Made by a program: the position numbers and the translations under genes. From Pirellulaceae bacterium (GTDB taxonomy: Bacteria; Planctomycetota; Planctomycetia; Pirellulales; Pirellulaceae), in NCBI GenBank assembly GCA_028280445.1, contig JANQLU010000126.1, positions 1-62,315 on the forward strand: 62,315 nucleotides of DNA, written 5' to 3'. Positions within the stretch are counted from its first letter, which is position 1, and every line of letters starts with the position of its first letter. Below the pieces are notes generated by a model. That model did not search any database. It saw only the letters and a program-made list of their open reading frames with translations, and was not told the DNA's origin. This document shows positions 17,802-25,664 of the stretch, piece after piece.

Positions 17802-18845
17802 TTATGCAGATGCGGGTGGATTTAGCGGTGCCGGATCGGCCAGCGTCGCCGATTTTTCTTGCGGGTCATCGATCAACTGCAAAAAAGCAGATTCGAGCGT
17901 GATTTGCTGTTTGGACAAACCGAGAATACTAACTTGCCTCTTGCGCAGATTGTCGACTCGGTTGTCGATCGCCGCCTGGTCGGCCAACGAAACTTTGAAT
18001 CGATGTTGATTCGCGTCACCGGCGATCCGCTCGTATTGCTGCATCGTGGTTTGAGGAAAAATCTCATTCACATGTTCGATGCTGCCGGCCAATTCAAATT
18101 CAACAACGAGCTCGGTGCTGCCCGATGCGCCCCGATTGAGTTGACTGACAAATGAGTCCAGCTGTTCAACGGGACCGCTGTATTTCAATTCACCATTGTC
18201 GAGAATCGCGACGTGGTCACAGATCAACTCGACTTCTTGCAAAATGTGGCTGTTCAGAAAAACCGTGACGCCGTCGTCACTGAGTTTATTGATAATGGCT
18301 CGCATCTCCGCGCGAGCTTTCGGATCGAGACCGTCGGTCGGCTCGTCCAAAATCAGCAGTTCGGGGTCGTGCAACAACGCTTGAGCCATCCCTAAGCGCT
18401 GACGCATTCCTTTGGAAAACTTGCCGACACGCACTTTCCCCCACTCGGACAGCCCTACCATTTCCAGCAAATGGTCTCGTTTTGCTTTGACCGTGCTGGT
18501 TGGGATATTGCTCAAATTTCCGTAGAGCTCCAGCGCGTTGAAAGCGTTCAAATGTCCCAGCATTCTTAGCTGTTCGGGCAAGTAACCGATTCTTTTTCGA
18601 CCCTCGCGACTACCAGCCGGTTTTCCCAACATGGTGGCACTGCCAGAAGATTTGCTGATAATTCCCATAAGGATTTTCAGAAAAGTTGTTTTTCCTGCGC
18701 CATTTGGACCCAATAATCCAAAGGTCTGGCCGCGGGCAACGCTGAAAGAAATTCCTTTGAGGGCTTCGAACTTTTTACTCCAGAAAAAACCCCCGCTATA
18801 CGTTTTGCGGAGGTCATGGACGTCAACTGCGAGGTCTTTGCTCAA
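17802..18845 (-). CDS. ABC transporter ATP-binding protein
   Basis: 347 residues. Walker A GLLGPNGAGKTTFLKILMG is near residue 45, signature KFSKGMRQRLGMAQALL near 145, and Walker B LLILDEPTDGLDP, with the switch His in NSHILQEVE. The C-terminal 110 residues are a regulatory region common in ABC-2 exporters. It pairs with the permease gene that follows 42 bp downstream. The most likely role is powering export or gliding/surface-related transport through that permease; no substrate clue is visible. Confidence 0.9.
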   Translation of the reverse strand: MSKDLAVDVHDLRKTYSGGFFWSKKFEALKGISFSVARGQTFGLLGPNGAGKTTFLKILMGIISKSSGSATMLGKPAGSREGRKRIGYLPEQLRMLGHLNAFNALELYGNLSNIPTSTVKAKRDHLLEMVGLSEWGKVRVGKFSKGMRQRLGMAQALLHDPELLILDEPTDGLDPKARAEMRAIINKLSDDGVTVFLNSHILQEVELICDHVAILDNGELKYSGPVEQLDSFVSQLNRGASGSTELVVEFELAGSIEHVNEIFPQTTMQQYERIAGDANQHRFKVSLADQAAIDNRVDNLRKRQVSILGLSKQQITLESAFLQLIDDPQEKSATLADPAPLNPPASA

Positions 18846-19039
18846 CTTGGATGCCTGTCAAGATCAGGGAATTGGGACGAAAATTGCCGGACTGGATATT
18901 GTACTGCATCCGGCGGTTGTTTGTTTCGCGGGCCTGACAACACCGGTATTTTTGCCGATATTTGACGATCAGAACAGAATAAATGTTGGTCAACTGTGAA
19001 CCAGAATTGTGGGTGTGAATCTGTGTTGCAGCATTAATC

Positions 19040-19203
19040 GTAAGCGCGACGCGGCAACGAGGGACCAGAAACCCGTTACAAACACGGTCCCTCGCTAACT
19101 AGGATTTTGCATTTAACAAAAATCGCAAGCGCGAAACGTGAGTGAGGGACGACGTTTAACTGCACTTTTGTGTGGTTGTGGTCCCTCGCTCACGCTTCGC
19201 ACT
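19040..19203. repeat. Two adjacent family D palindromes
   Basis: One GCAACGAGGGACC...GGTCCCTCGC pair spans about 19053-19100, and a second GTGAGTGAGGGAC...GTCCCTCGCTCACGCTTCG pair spans about 19138-19200. They fill the 417-bp gap 18846-19262, in which I see no gene. Confidence 0.75.
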
Positions 19204-19262
19204 TATGATTTTCCTCGCCAACACCTATTCGCTGACTATGAGAATTGTGGTTCGTACCTTTA

Positions 19263-20354
19263 ATGAATGATATGAGTGAGCCGGAAACGGTCCTATTTGA
19301 AACCTCGCCGTTTGGAATGATCGATGCGCTCGTCGAGCAGGACCACCGGACGGCCTATTTGTATTTGCATTCGAAACAGAATCCCTCTTTCGGGACCAAA
19401 GCCGTTTGGATTCGAAATCTGATTCGCGGTCCGTTGATTTTTTCCGACGAAGATTTGCAGATGGGAATCCCCCCGGTATTGCCGCGAACGTATTGCAGTC
19501 AACCCGACGGCGGAGAACCTCTGGTAAGCGAACGGATAAAACTGATCTGGTTTGAGGAAGGCAACGGAGTCGCGCTGCTAGAAGACGACGACATGATCGC
19601 CATCATTCCACCCTGGAGTGGTTTCGATGGTTTTCATGGATACGCTCGTGACTGCCGAACCGAAAATCAGGTCTGCTGGCCGTTGCCCCAGCAAACGCAT
19701 TTAACAACCCGGATTCGCCGCGCGGCGCAGTATTGGGAGTTGTGGGAATCGAACAACCCGTTTCAATCAGAGCAGCCCCGATTGATCGCCCAGCTGGAAT
19801 CGCATTTGGGGACAACCGGTCGCTATTTTTCAATCGACGGAAATCAATGGCCGCCGAGAGGTTTGCAGTTTTTCGAACAACACGGCCGGATAACCATGAG
19901 TTCGATTGGGTTGAGTTTATGTTCGATGCCCAATGTTGAATTATCCGTTGACAACCCGGCTGCCATTCGTCGAATCGAACTCGCCATGCAAATCGACGCT
20001 GGCGACCAGAATGCGGCCGAGACCTGTGGGAAATGGTTGAGCAGTGCCGCGAGTTATCCCTGGCGACACATGACGTGGCTCGGCCATCGGCACACTTTTC
20101 CGCTATCGGACGACGTTCGTCAGTGCATTGGGCACCAGTTCGTTGCCGCCGTGCTGATCGACAATCAATTTTTGGAAAACGCGATCCGATTCGACGCGTT
20201 TTATGGCGATCCTGTTAATTTGATTTGGATGGTCCCGATTCGGCAAAACGAACTCGATATGATTCAAAAATCGGAAGAGGAAAATGGATTTGAATCAGTA
20301 TTTGAGCAATTAAAAAATGAGCATCGCCTACCGGTGACAGAATCTGGCGGATAG
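19263..20354 (+). CDS. SUFU-domain (suppressor of fused-like) protein
   Basis: 363 residues, cytoplasmic. The sequence follows the bacterial SUFU family: KLIWFEEGNGVALLEDDDMI, IIPPWSGFDGFHGYARDC, and the C-terminal part HMTWLGHRHTFPLSDDV followed by LIWMVPIRQNELDMIQKSEE. Bacterial SUFU proteins are often found in polymorphic-toxin or immunity contexts, but no toxin gene is next to this one. ATG 19263 is preferred to the TTG at 19245; another ATG at 19272 is possible. It ends against a terminator shared with a convergent gene. Confidence 0.75.
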   Translation: MNDMSEPETVLFETSPFGMIDALVEQDHRTAYLYLHSKQNPSFGTKAVWIRNLIRGPLIFSDEDLQMGIPPVLPRTYCSQPDGGEPLVSERIKLIWFEEGNGVALLEDDDMIAIIPPWSGFDGFHGYARDCRTENQVCWPLPQQTHLTTRIRRAAQYWELWESNNPFQSEQPRLIAQLESHLGTTGRYFSIDGNQWPPRGLQFFEQHGRITMSSIGLSLCSMPNVELSVDNPAAIRRIELAMQIDAGDQNAAETCGKWLSSAASYPWRHMTWLGHRHTFPLSDDVRQCIGHQFVAAVLIDNQFLENAIRFDAFYGDPVNLIWMVPIRQNELDMIQKSEEENGFESVFEQLKNEHRLPVTESGG

Positions 20355-20360
20355 TTGTTC

Positions 20361-20553
20361 GGGAGGGCGAGGCTCCTGCCGAGCCGATACGGATTGGGAC
20401 GAGCAGTCACCCATGGCAAATTCACCCGTGAGCGGCAAGGCAGGAGCCGCCAGTTCGAAGCGCTAACGTACCGGCGGCTAGCGCCTTGCCGCTCACTGAA
20501 TTGGCATCGGGCGAGCATGCTGTTCGGCTCGGCGGGAGCCTCGCCCTCCCGGT
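20361..20553. repeat. Nested repeat island: C - B - C inverted
   Basis: Family C (GGGAGGGCGAGGCTCCTGCC) starts at 20361 and its inverted copy (GGCTCGGCGGGAGCCTCGCC) ends near 20551. They enclose a family B palindrome (about 20428-20498). The same nested order is seen at 1353-1611, so this is a composite unit rather than chance neighbours. Confidence 0.85.
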
Positions 20554-20562
20554 CCATTAAAA

Positions 20563-20595
20563 AAGACCGCTCGATGAGAGCGGCCTTGTTTTTTT
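20563..20595. terminator. Bidirectional terminator
   Basis: AAGACCGCTC (20563-20572) and GAGCGGCCTT (20578-20587) pair with one mismatch around GATGA. A T-run follows on the plus strand and an A-run precedes. It lies between the convergent SUFU and helical-protein genes. Confidence 0.8.
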
Positions 20596-20621
20596 GTAAT
20601 TGCAAGATTGTTGAGGACGAC

Positions 20622-21335
20622 TTAGTTGCGGCCTCGGCCTCGTCGTTGAGCTCGTGGGAATTCAAATTCTTTTCCCATCATTTCTTCCAATTTCTTTTTC
20701 TGCTTGTCGGTCAGAATTTTCATGAAAGCTTCTTTTGATGCTTTTCGATATTCCGTTTGTGCGTCGCGCATGGCTTCGAAATCGCGGTCTTCGCGAGCGG
20801 CTTGAATTTCTTCATTGAGCTCTTCGCGCAATTCTTTATTCTTGGCTTGCATCTTTTTAATTTGCTCTTCGGTGACTTCGAGCTCTTTTTGCAATTTCTT
20901 GCCGAGCAAAGCAGTCACGCCTTGACGTTGCAGAACGAGTTGGTTGAGCCGACCCATTTGATCTTTATTGACCAACTTGCTGATCTCTTTCCAAGCATCG
21001 CCGTTAACCTCGGTCATCATTTTGCGCATTTTCTCGCCGAACTCTTTGCGCTCATCTTCGTCCATTTCCCGGAAGTTACCGGCGTCTTGGAACATTTCCC
21101 GCATTTCCTGGCGGATTTCGTCTCTCACGTCGGCAACGATATCGGCGATTTTTTTGCCGGCTTCTTCATCGAGTTCCAGTTCTTTTCGAACTTTTTCCAT
21201 TTGCAACAATTGCATTTTGATTTGTTCTGCGGAATTTCCGCCGCCCCCGAACCTGATAGTCCGTTGTGCCTCCGCCGAGGTTGCAACAAGCGTGATCAAC
21301 ACCGCGAATGCAATGAATGATTTTGTAAGGGACAT
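20622..21335 (-). CDS. Secreted helical protein with Spy/CpxP-like features
   Basis: 237 residues. Signal peptide: MSLTKSFIAFAVLITLVATS then AEAQ. The mature part is almost entirely charged helix with LEL/LEV blocks (RKELELDEEAGKKIADIV, KELEVTEEQIKKMQAKNK) and ends in a KILTDKQKKKLEEMM segment, as in the LTxxQ/Spy-like periplasmic proteins common in planctomycetes. The tail is RRGRGRN. ATG 21335 is chosen for AAAGGA seven bases upstream and the correct signal peptide. A periplasmic chaperone or metal-stress role is only a family-level guess. Confidence 0.6.
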   Translation of the reverse strand: MSLTKSFIAFAVLITLVATSAEAQRTIRFGGGGNSAEQIKMQLLQMEKVRKELELDEEAGKKIADIVADVRDEIRQEMREMFQDAGNFREMDEDERKEFGEKMRKMMTEVNGDAWKEISKLVNKDQMGRLNQLVLQRQGVTALLGKKLQKELEVTEEQIKKMQAKNKELREELNEEIQAAREDRDFEAMRDAQTEYRKASKEAFMKILTDKQKKKLEEMMGKEFEFPRAQRRGRGRN

Positions 21336-21565
21336 GAATCGATCCTTTTGGTCAAAGAAGGTGTTTTGAGGGGCGGAAATACTATTTGAATGTGGATGGT
21401 TTTCTTTGTCAAACACCTATTTTTTCAGGGATTTAGACCCCTCAAATGGTGATGTTAATGTCAATGGTTGATATCGCTTCATAGAACTTTCATGTTCGCG
21501 TTGAGAATTTCAGGTTTGGTCGAAATTTCCCGTTTTTCCAAAAACATATTTTTTAAGGTGAAATA

Positions 21566-21706
21566 ATGAAAAAAACGTCTTGGATTTCCCTGGTCTTGAT
21601 CGTGCTATTTGCCGTCGGTACGGTCGCTATGAATGGCTGCAAAAAGCAAGTAGATCCGGCGGCTCCTCGCAGTTTGTCCAATGATGGCGATGGCGAAGAA
21701 GATTAG
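21566..21706 (+). CDS. Small lipoprotein, 46 residues
   Basis: A small gene: N-terminus MKKTSWISLVLIVLFAVGTV, then AMNGCKKQ, whose Cys could be a lipobox-like acylation site. A short polar, acidic tail ends in DGDGEED. AAGGTG lies just upstream and a strong terminator follows 28 bp after the stop, both supporting a real gene. A 200-bp AT-rich leader precedes it. The function is unknown. Confidence 0.6.
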   Translation: MKKTSWISLVLIVLFAVGTVAMNGCKKQVDPAAPRSLSNDGDGEED

Positions 21707-21734
21707 TTGAAAGTTTCACAAATCAACGAAAAAA

Positions 21735-21763
21735 GGCGGGTAACAATACCCGCCTTCTTTTTT
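21735..21763. terminator. Bidirectional terminator
   Basis: GGCGGGTA (21735-21742) and TACCCGCC (21747-21754) form a perfect 8-bp stem around ACAA. It is flanked by AAAAA on the left and TTCTTTTTT on the right, between the small lipoprotein gene and the convergent pseudopilin gene. Confidence 0.9.
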
Positions 21764-21786
21764 ATACCATTCGAAACAGCGATCGC

Positions 21787-22929
21787 TTAGTTTTCGAATT
21801 TCTTTTCGCTGTAGTTGCCTTGGAGGAATACACCGGTGAACCATTGGAAGCCGTTAACTTCTACTTCATTGGATGTGTAACCTGTCAAAGCAGCGGTAGC
21901 TGAAGTATTGGTTACACCAAAGCCTGGGTTGATGTAACCGTCGCCATTGGTGTCAAGGAAACCTTGAACCGAACCGTCAGCCATGGCACAGTTGAGTGTT
22001 TTACTGTGGTAAGCGAACAGGTCACGAGTGTCTTGGCGGAACTCAGTTGCGGAACCGAGTTCGCCGATGGTCAGCACGGTGAATGCTTCGAGTTGAGCAC
22101 GAGTCGTTCCTGTAGCAGCAGTAACAACTTTGGTACCAGCGGCTGAAACAACAGATGGGCCATCGTTGAATGATTCACAAGCTGGAGCGCCTGTTGGGAT
22201 GTTGTAAGGAGCTGGGATCGCTTGGTTCAAAGCACCGTCGCCAGCACCCGCTTGAACGTCGCCACGAGAACCACAACCGAGGATAACGATGTTCGAAGCT
22301 GGGATGTTACCAGAATCAAGATCAGAAACTCGGAGAGGACCTGCAGTGTGTTGAACGGGAATAGAAGAAATATCTTTCCACCATTCTTTCAAACTACCGA
22401 CGGTAGCGTTGGTGGTGTTGTCAAAAATCGGAGCGGAACGAACCAGGAACCAGCCAGAAGCGTAGTTGGTGTTGTAACCGTTGTTGAACAACAAGTCAGC
22501 AACTTCCTGACCACTGTCGCATGCCGACGTACCGTAGAGACCAACACCACGGCGAGCTGGAGGACCTTTCGAAGACGACGAACTGGCACCGAGATAAGAA
22601 CTGATTTTTTCAGAAGTTTTGCAGATGCTCGATGGGCAAAGCAATTGTGAAGGCAAAATTTCTTGGTCAACCAGGTCAGAAACCCAACCGTATGATTCTA
22701 CAGAACCGTCGCGGTCCGGATCAAAAGCACCTGAGCAGTATGTTGCGTCGGGTGAGGTGCTGGTGCGAGCGAGCAAACCCAATGCGAATTGACGAAGATT
22801 GCTTTTGCACTGTGTCGAGCGGGCTGAGTTACGAACCGCTATAAACGCAGGAAACAAGATAGCAATCAGGATGCCGATGATCGCAATAACGACCAACAGC
22901 TCAACCAAAGTAAAACCCTTACGTTTCAT
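21787..22929 (-). CDS. DUF1559-type pseudopilin (type II secretion-like, H-X9-DG family)
   Basis: 380 residues. The N-terminus is a class III prepilin signal: MKRKGFTLVELLVVIAIIGI then LIAILFPA, with the G/F cleavage and E5. This is followed by the DUF1559 hallmark RNSARSTQCKSNLRQFALGL. Near the end, YHSKTLNCAMADGSVQGFLD is the H-X9-DG motif of planctomycete pseudopilins. ATG 22929 has GGGAGA upstream and fixes the leader length at five residues; the longer frame is unlikely. These proteins are expanded in planctomycetes, and their assembly partners are not in this window. Confidence 0.9.
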   Translation of the reverse strand: MKRKGFTLVELLVVIAIIGILIAILFPAFIAVRNSARSTQCKSNLRQFALGLLARTSTSPDATYCSGAFDPDRDGSVESYGWVSDLVDQEILPSQLLCPSSICKTSEKISSYLGASSSSSKGPPARRGVGLYGTSACDSGQEVADLLFNNGYNTNYASGWFLVRSAPIFDNTTNATVGSLKEWWKDISSIPVQHTAGPLRVSDLDSGNIPASNIVILGCGSRGDVQAGAGDGALNQAIPAPYNIPTGAPACESFNDGPSVVSAAGTKVVTAATGTTRAQLEAFTVLTIGELGSATEFRQDTRDLFAYHSKTLNCAMADGSVQGFLDTNGDGYINPGFGVTNTSATAALTGYTSNEVEVNGFQWFTGVFLQGNYSEKKFEN

Positions 22930-22989
22930 TAAACGTCTCCCTAGAGGTGTGAAAAAAAATTTCGTTGCCAAGTTTTAGGGTTTCTGCAT

Positions 22990-23016
22990 TAAAAAAAGGC
23001 GAAGATGACTTCGCCT
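22990..23016 (-). terminator. Rho-independent terminator for scpB
   Basis: Read on the minus strand, GGCGAAG, a TCAT loop, CTTCGCC and a T7 run follow about 120 bp after the scpB stop. The hairpin is perfect (22998-23004 with 23009-23015). Confidence 0.85.
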
Positions 23017-23136
23017 CTTAGTGAAATTAATGTGAACTTTCGCTCACAAAAATTTGGTTGATGTTTTCAATTTAAATTAATGATTGCTTAACAAAACTGG
23101 CTTTGGGAAACTTTACGCCGTCATTTGTTAGTTTAG

Positions 23137-24336
23137 CTAATCTTCTTCCCACTCCTCGTCGTCTTCACCTTCTTCCCACTCTTCATCGTCTTCATCGTCT
23201 TCATCATCGGACTCTTCCCATTCCTCCTCGTCGTCATCGTCTTCGACCTCTTCCCAGTGGTCTTCTAATTCATCATCGTCCTCGTATTCGTCCTCTTCAT
23301 AATCACCGTCTTCGTAATCGCCTTCACCGTCGTCTTCCCAGTCTTCATCGTCGTCGTCTTCGTCGTCTTCGTCGTCTTCGTACTCGTCGTCGTCCGACTC
23401 TTCATCTTCCCAGTCGTCTTCTTCGCCTTCTTCAACGTCGCCATCATCATCGTCCTCGTCGTCGTCCCACTCCTCCCACTCTTCATCGTCCAAATCATCA
23501 GACGCTGAAGGCGCAAGCGTTGGTGGTGATGCTGGATTGAGATCGACCAACAGTCCCGTTTCTGTGGTGATTTCTTCGTTTTCGGTTATGAGTTGTGGGT
23601 CAACAACACTCACTTTTGGTTCCTCCATTGGGGTCTGTGGATCGGTTGAAAAAGAGTGAGTTTCGGAAATTGACTGAACATCGTTTTGTTCAGAAGACGA
23701 ATTTGTTCCATTTTGTGTCGAGGATACCGATTTGGGCAACCCTCGTCCTTTTAAATCTTCGGCACGCGGCAGCGCTTCGATTCTGGAAAGCCCAAATGTC
23801 TCCAAGAATTTTTTGGTGGTTCCGTAAAAATAAGGTCGGCCTAGTTCTTCACTGCGTCCAGCAATGGTAACCAATCCTCGGTCGAGCAACTGTCGGAGCA
23901 TTTCACCGCAGTTCACCCCTCGAATGGCTTCGATTTCAGCTTTCAAAACAGGTTGTCGATATGCGACGACGGCCAAAGTCTCCATCGCCGGCGTCGATAA
24001 ACGAATCACTTTGGGAGCATGGTCCATCCGCCTCAACCAGGTCGAAAACTGGGGCCGGGTCATTAATTGATATCCACCCGCAATCTGTTTGATATGAAAC
24101 GCCCGTCCCCGATTGTCATAATGTTGGTTGAGGAGTTTAACAACAGTCCGCGCCTGTGTACCATCTTCGAGACTGGCTAGATCAGCCAGTTTACGCGATG
24201 GCAGGGGAATTGTGGCAAGAAACAATACGGCTTCGACGCGTTGCATCTGCGATTTCTCATCCATCGGCAATTCAACCAGTGTTTCCTCGCCTTGATGATT
24301 TTCGGATTGACTTTCGTTCTGCGACATTCGAATCAT
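23137..24336 (-). CDS. scpB: Chromosome segregation protein ScpB with long acidic tail
   Basis: 399 residues. Residues about 30-215 are ScpB: QRVEAVLFLATIPLPSRKLA, GYQLMTRPQFSTWL, STPAMETLAVVAYRQPVLKA, GRSEELGRPYFYGTTKKFLE and ETFGLSRIEALP. ScpB forms the kleisin-linked SMC condensin complex with ScpA. From about residue 285 the protein is an Asp/Glu-rich tail of over 100 residues with spaced Trp, encoded by a GTCTTC-type low-complexity DNA stretch (23150-23500). Typical ScpB has 180-250 residues. scpA is not next to it. Starts at 24336 and 24327 are both possible. It is divergent from the desulfurase gene at 24453. Confidence 0.85.
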   Translation of the reverse strand: MIRMSQNESQSENHQGEETLVELPMDEKSQMQRVEAVLFLATIPLPSRKLADLASLEDGTQARTVVKLLNQHYDNRGRAFHIKQIAGGYQLMTRPQFSTWLRRMDHAPKVIRLSTPAMETLAVVAYRQPVLKAEIEAIRGVNCGEMLRQLLDRGLVTIAGRSEELGRPYFYGTTKKFLETFGLSRIEALPRAEDLKGRGLPKSVSSTQNGTNSSSEQNDVQSISETHSFSTDPQTPMEEPKVSVVDPQLITENEEITTETGLLVDLNPASPPTLAPSASDDLDDEEWEEWDDDEDDDDGDVEEGEEDDWEDEESDDDEYEDDEDDEDDDDEDWEDDGEGDYEDGDYEEDEYEDDDELEDHWEEVEDDDDEEEWEESDDEDDEDDEEWEEGEDDEEWEED

Positions 24337-24452
24337 ATTGAGTTTGGAAACGGGTTGAATGATAGCAACAACGTCAATGCTGACAATACCAATAGACGGC
24401 CAGTTTTTTCAACCAAATTTGCTCTAAAATCTGCCTTAAATCTGGTAATTCG
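24337..24452. other. Strand-switch region between scpB and cysteine desulfurase
   Basis: A 116-bp divergent spacer. Left of it genes run mostly on the minus strand, and right of it eight kilobases run only on the plus strand. It is AT-rich in its right half but contains no match to TTATCCACA on either strand. It is one of two candidate origin positions, the other being 26784-27015. Confidence 0.4.
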
Positions 24453-25622
24453 ATGGAATCCATTTATCTCGATTACAACTCGACTACCCCGATGGACCCG
24501 ACGGTTGTCCAGGCGATGACAGAGTCCCAATTGTCAGGTTTTGTAAATCCAAGTAGTCAACATCGATTAGGACAAAATGCTCGGCAATTGCTGGAAGATG
24601 AAAAATGCAGGATTATCGAACTTCTGGGGGGAAAATCGTCTGGTCTGGAACAGGATCGGCTCGTGATCACTAGCGGAGGAACAGAATCAAACAATTTGGC
24701 GTTGAGTGGAGTTGCAAACTTTCAAAACCAGAAATTTCAGCGTAACGAATTGATTGTCTCATCAATCGAACATCCCAGCGTTTTGGAAACTGCCAATTAC
24801 TTGCAAGCCTCCGGCATGATAGTTCATCATTTGCCGGTCGATTCAACGGGAAAAGTCAACGTCGATTTCCTTCCCCAACTGATTTCTCCAAATACCGCAT
24901 TGGTCAGTGTCATGTTGGCGAATCATGAAACCGGGGTCATTCAGCCGATCCCGTTGATTGGTGAAATTTGTCGCGAACATAACGTATTACTACATTGTGA
25001 TGCGACTCAGGCAATTGGAAAAATTCCGGTTCATTTTGGAAACTTGGGCGTCGATTTGATGACCATCTCGCCGCACAAATTCTATGGTCCACGACAAATT
25101 GGCGCGTTACTTGTTCGTCGCAATATTGACTTGGCACCCATCCTGTATGGCGGACAACAACAACTCGGTACTCGGCCAGGAACCGAGGATGTCCCATCGA
25201 TCGTCGGTGCTCGAGTTGCGTTGGAATTGGCTATCAAACGCCTTGCTGAGACCGACGCTATCAAAAAATTACGAGATGAACTGGAAAGCCATTTATCTGA
25301 TCATTTGCCCGATCTGGTAATCAATGGAATACAAGGAGAACGCTTGCCAAACACATCAAATATTTCAGTGCCGGGTGCCAACCGACAAGCTTTATTGATG
25401 TCAGCAGACCTTCATGGCATTGCACTTTCGACGGGTTCAGCCTGTGCCAGCGGCTCCAGCGAGCCCTCTCCTGTTTTAACAGCGATGAACTTGCCCAATT
25501 CGATAATCGACAGTGCGATTCGAATTAGTTTGGGATTTGCAACGACCAAGCAAGATATTGAATTTGTCGGCCAAAAACTGGGCGAAATCATTAATAAACT
25601 TCGATCTTCAAAGCAGATTTAG
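24453..25622 (+). CDS. Cysteine desulfurase (NifS/IscS family)
   Basis: 389 residues. A PLP-dependent enzyme that takes sulfur from cysteine for Fe-S clusters or thiolation. The N-terminal YLDYNSTTPMDP and TSGGTESNNLALSG segments bind the cofactor. HCDATQAIGKIPV is conserved, the PLP lysine is in ISPHKFYGPRQIGALLV, and the active Cys is in STGSACASGSSEPSPVL with the IscS-like loop. No iscU, sufU or mnmA gene lies next to it, so the pathway branch is open. It is the first plus-strand gene at the strand switch, 42 bp before dnaA. Confidence 0.9.
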   Translation: MESIYLDYNSTTPMDPTVVQAMTESQLSGFVNPSSQHRLGQNARQLLEDEKCRIIELLGGKSSGLEQDRLVITSGGTESNNLALSGVANFQNQKFQRNELIVSSIEHPSVLETANYLQASGMIVHHLPVDSTGKVNVDFLPQLISPNTALVSVMLANHETGVIQPIPLIGEICREHNVLLHCDATQAIGKIPVHFGNLGVDLMTISPHKFYGPRQIGALLVRRNIDLAPILYGGQQQLGTRPGTEDVPSIVGARVALELAIKRLAETDAIKKLRDELESHLSDHLPDLVINGIQGERLPNTSNISVPGANRQALLMSADLHGIALSTGSACASGSSEPSPVLTAMNLPNSIIDSAIRISLGFATTKQDIEFVGQKLGEIINKLRSSKQI

Positions 25623-25664
25623 AGCTGTTTTAAGTACTCCTCGAAAAGCCCAAAAAATGTTAGA

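Noticed and set aside
20757..21320. Phe/Leu-rich frame of 187 codons opposite the helical secreted protein
   Set aside because: Antisense reading of a charged helical gene; no start context.
23103..23540. Arg/His/Leu-rich frame of 145 codons opposite scpB
   Set aside because: An artefact of the low-complexity acidic-tail DNA read on the other strand.
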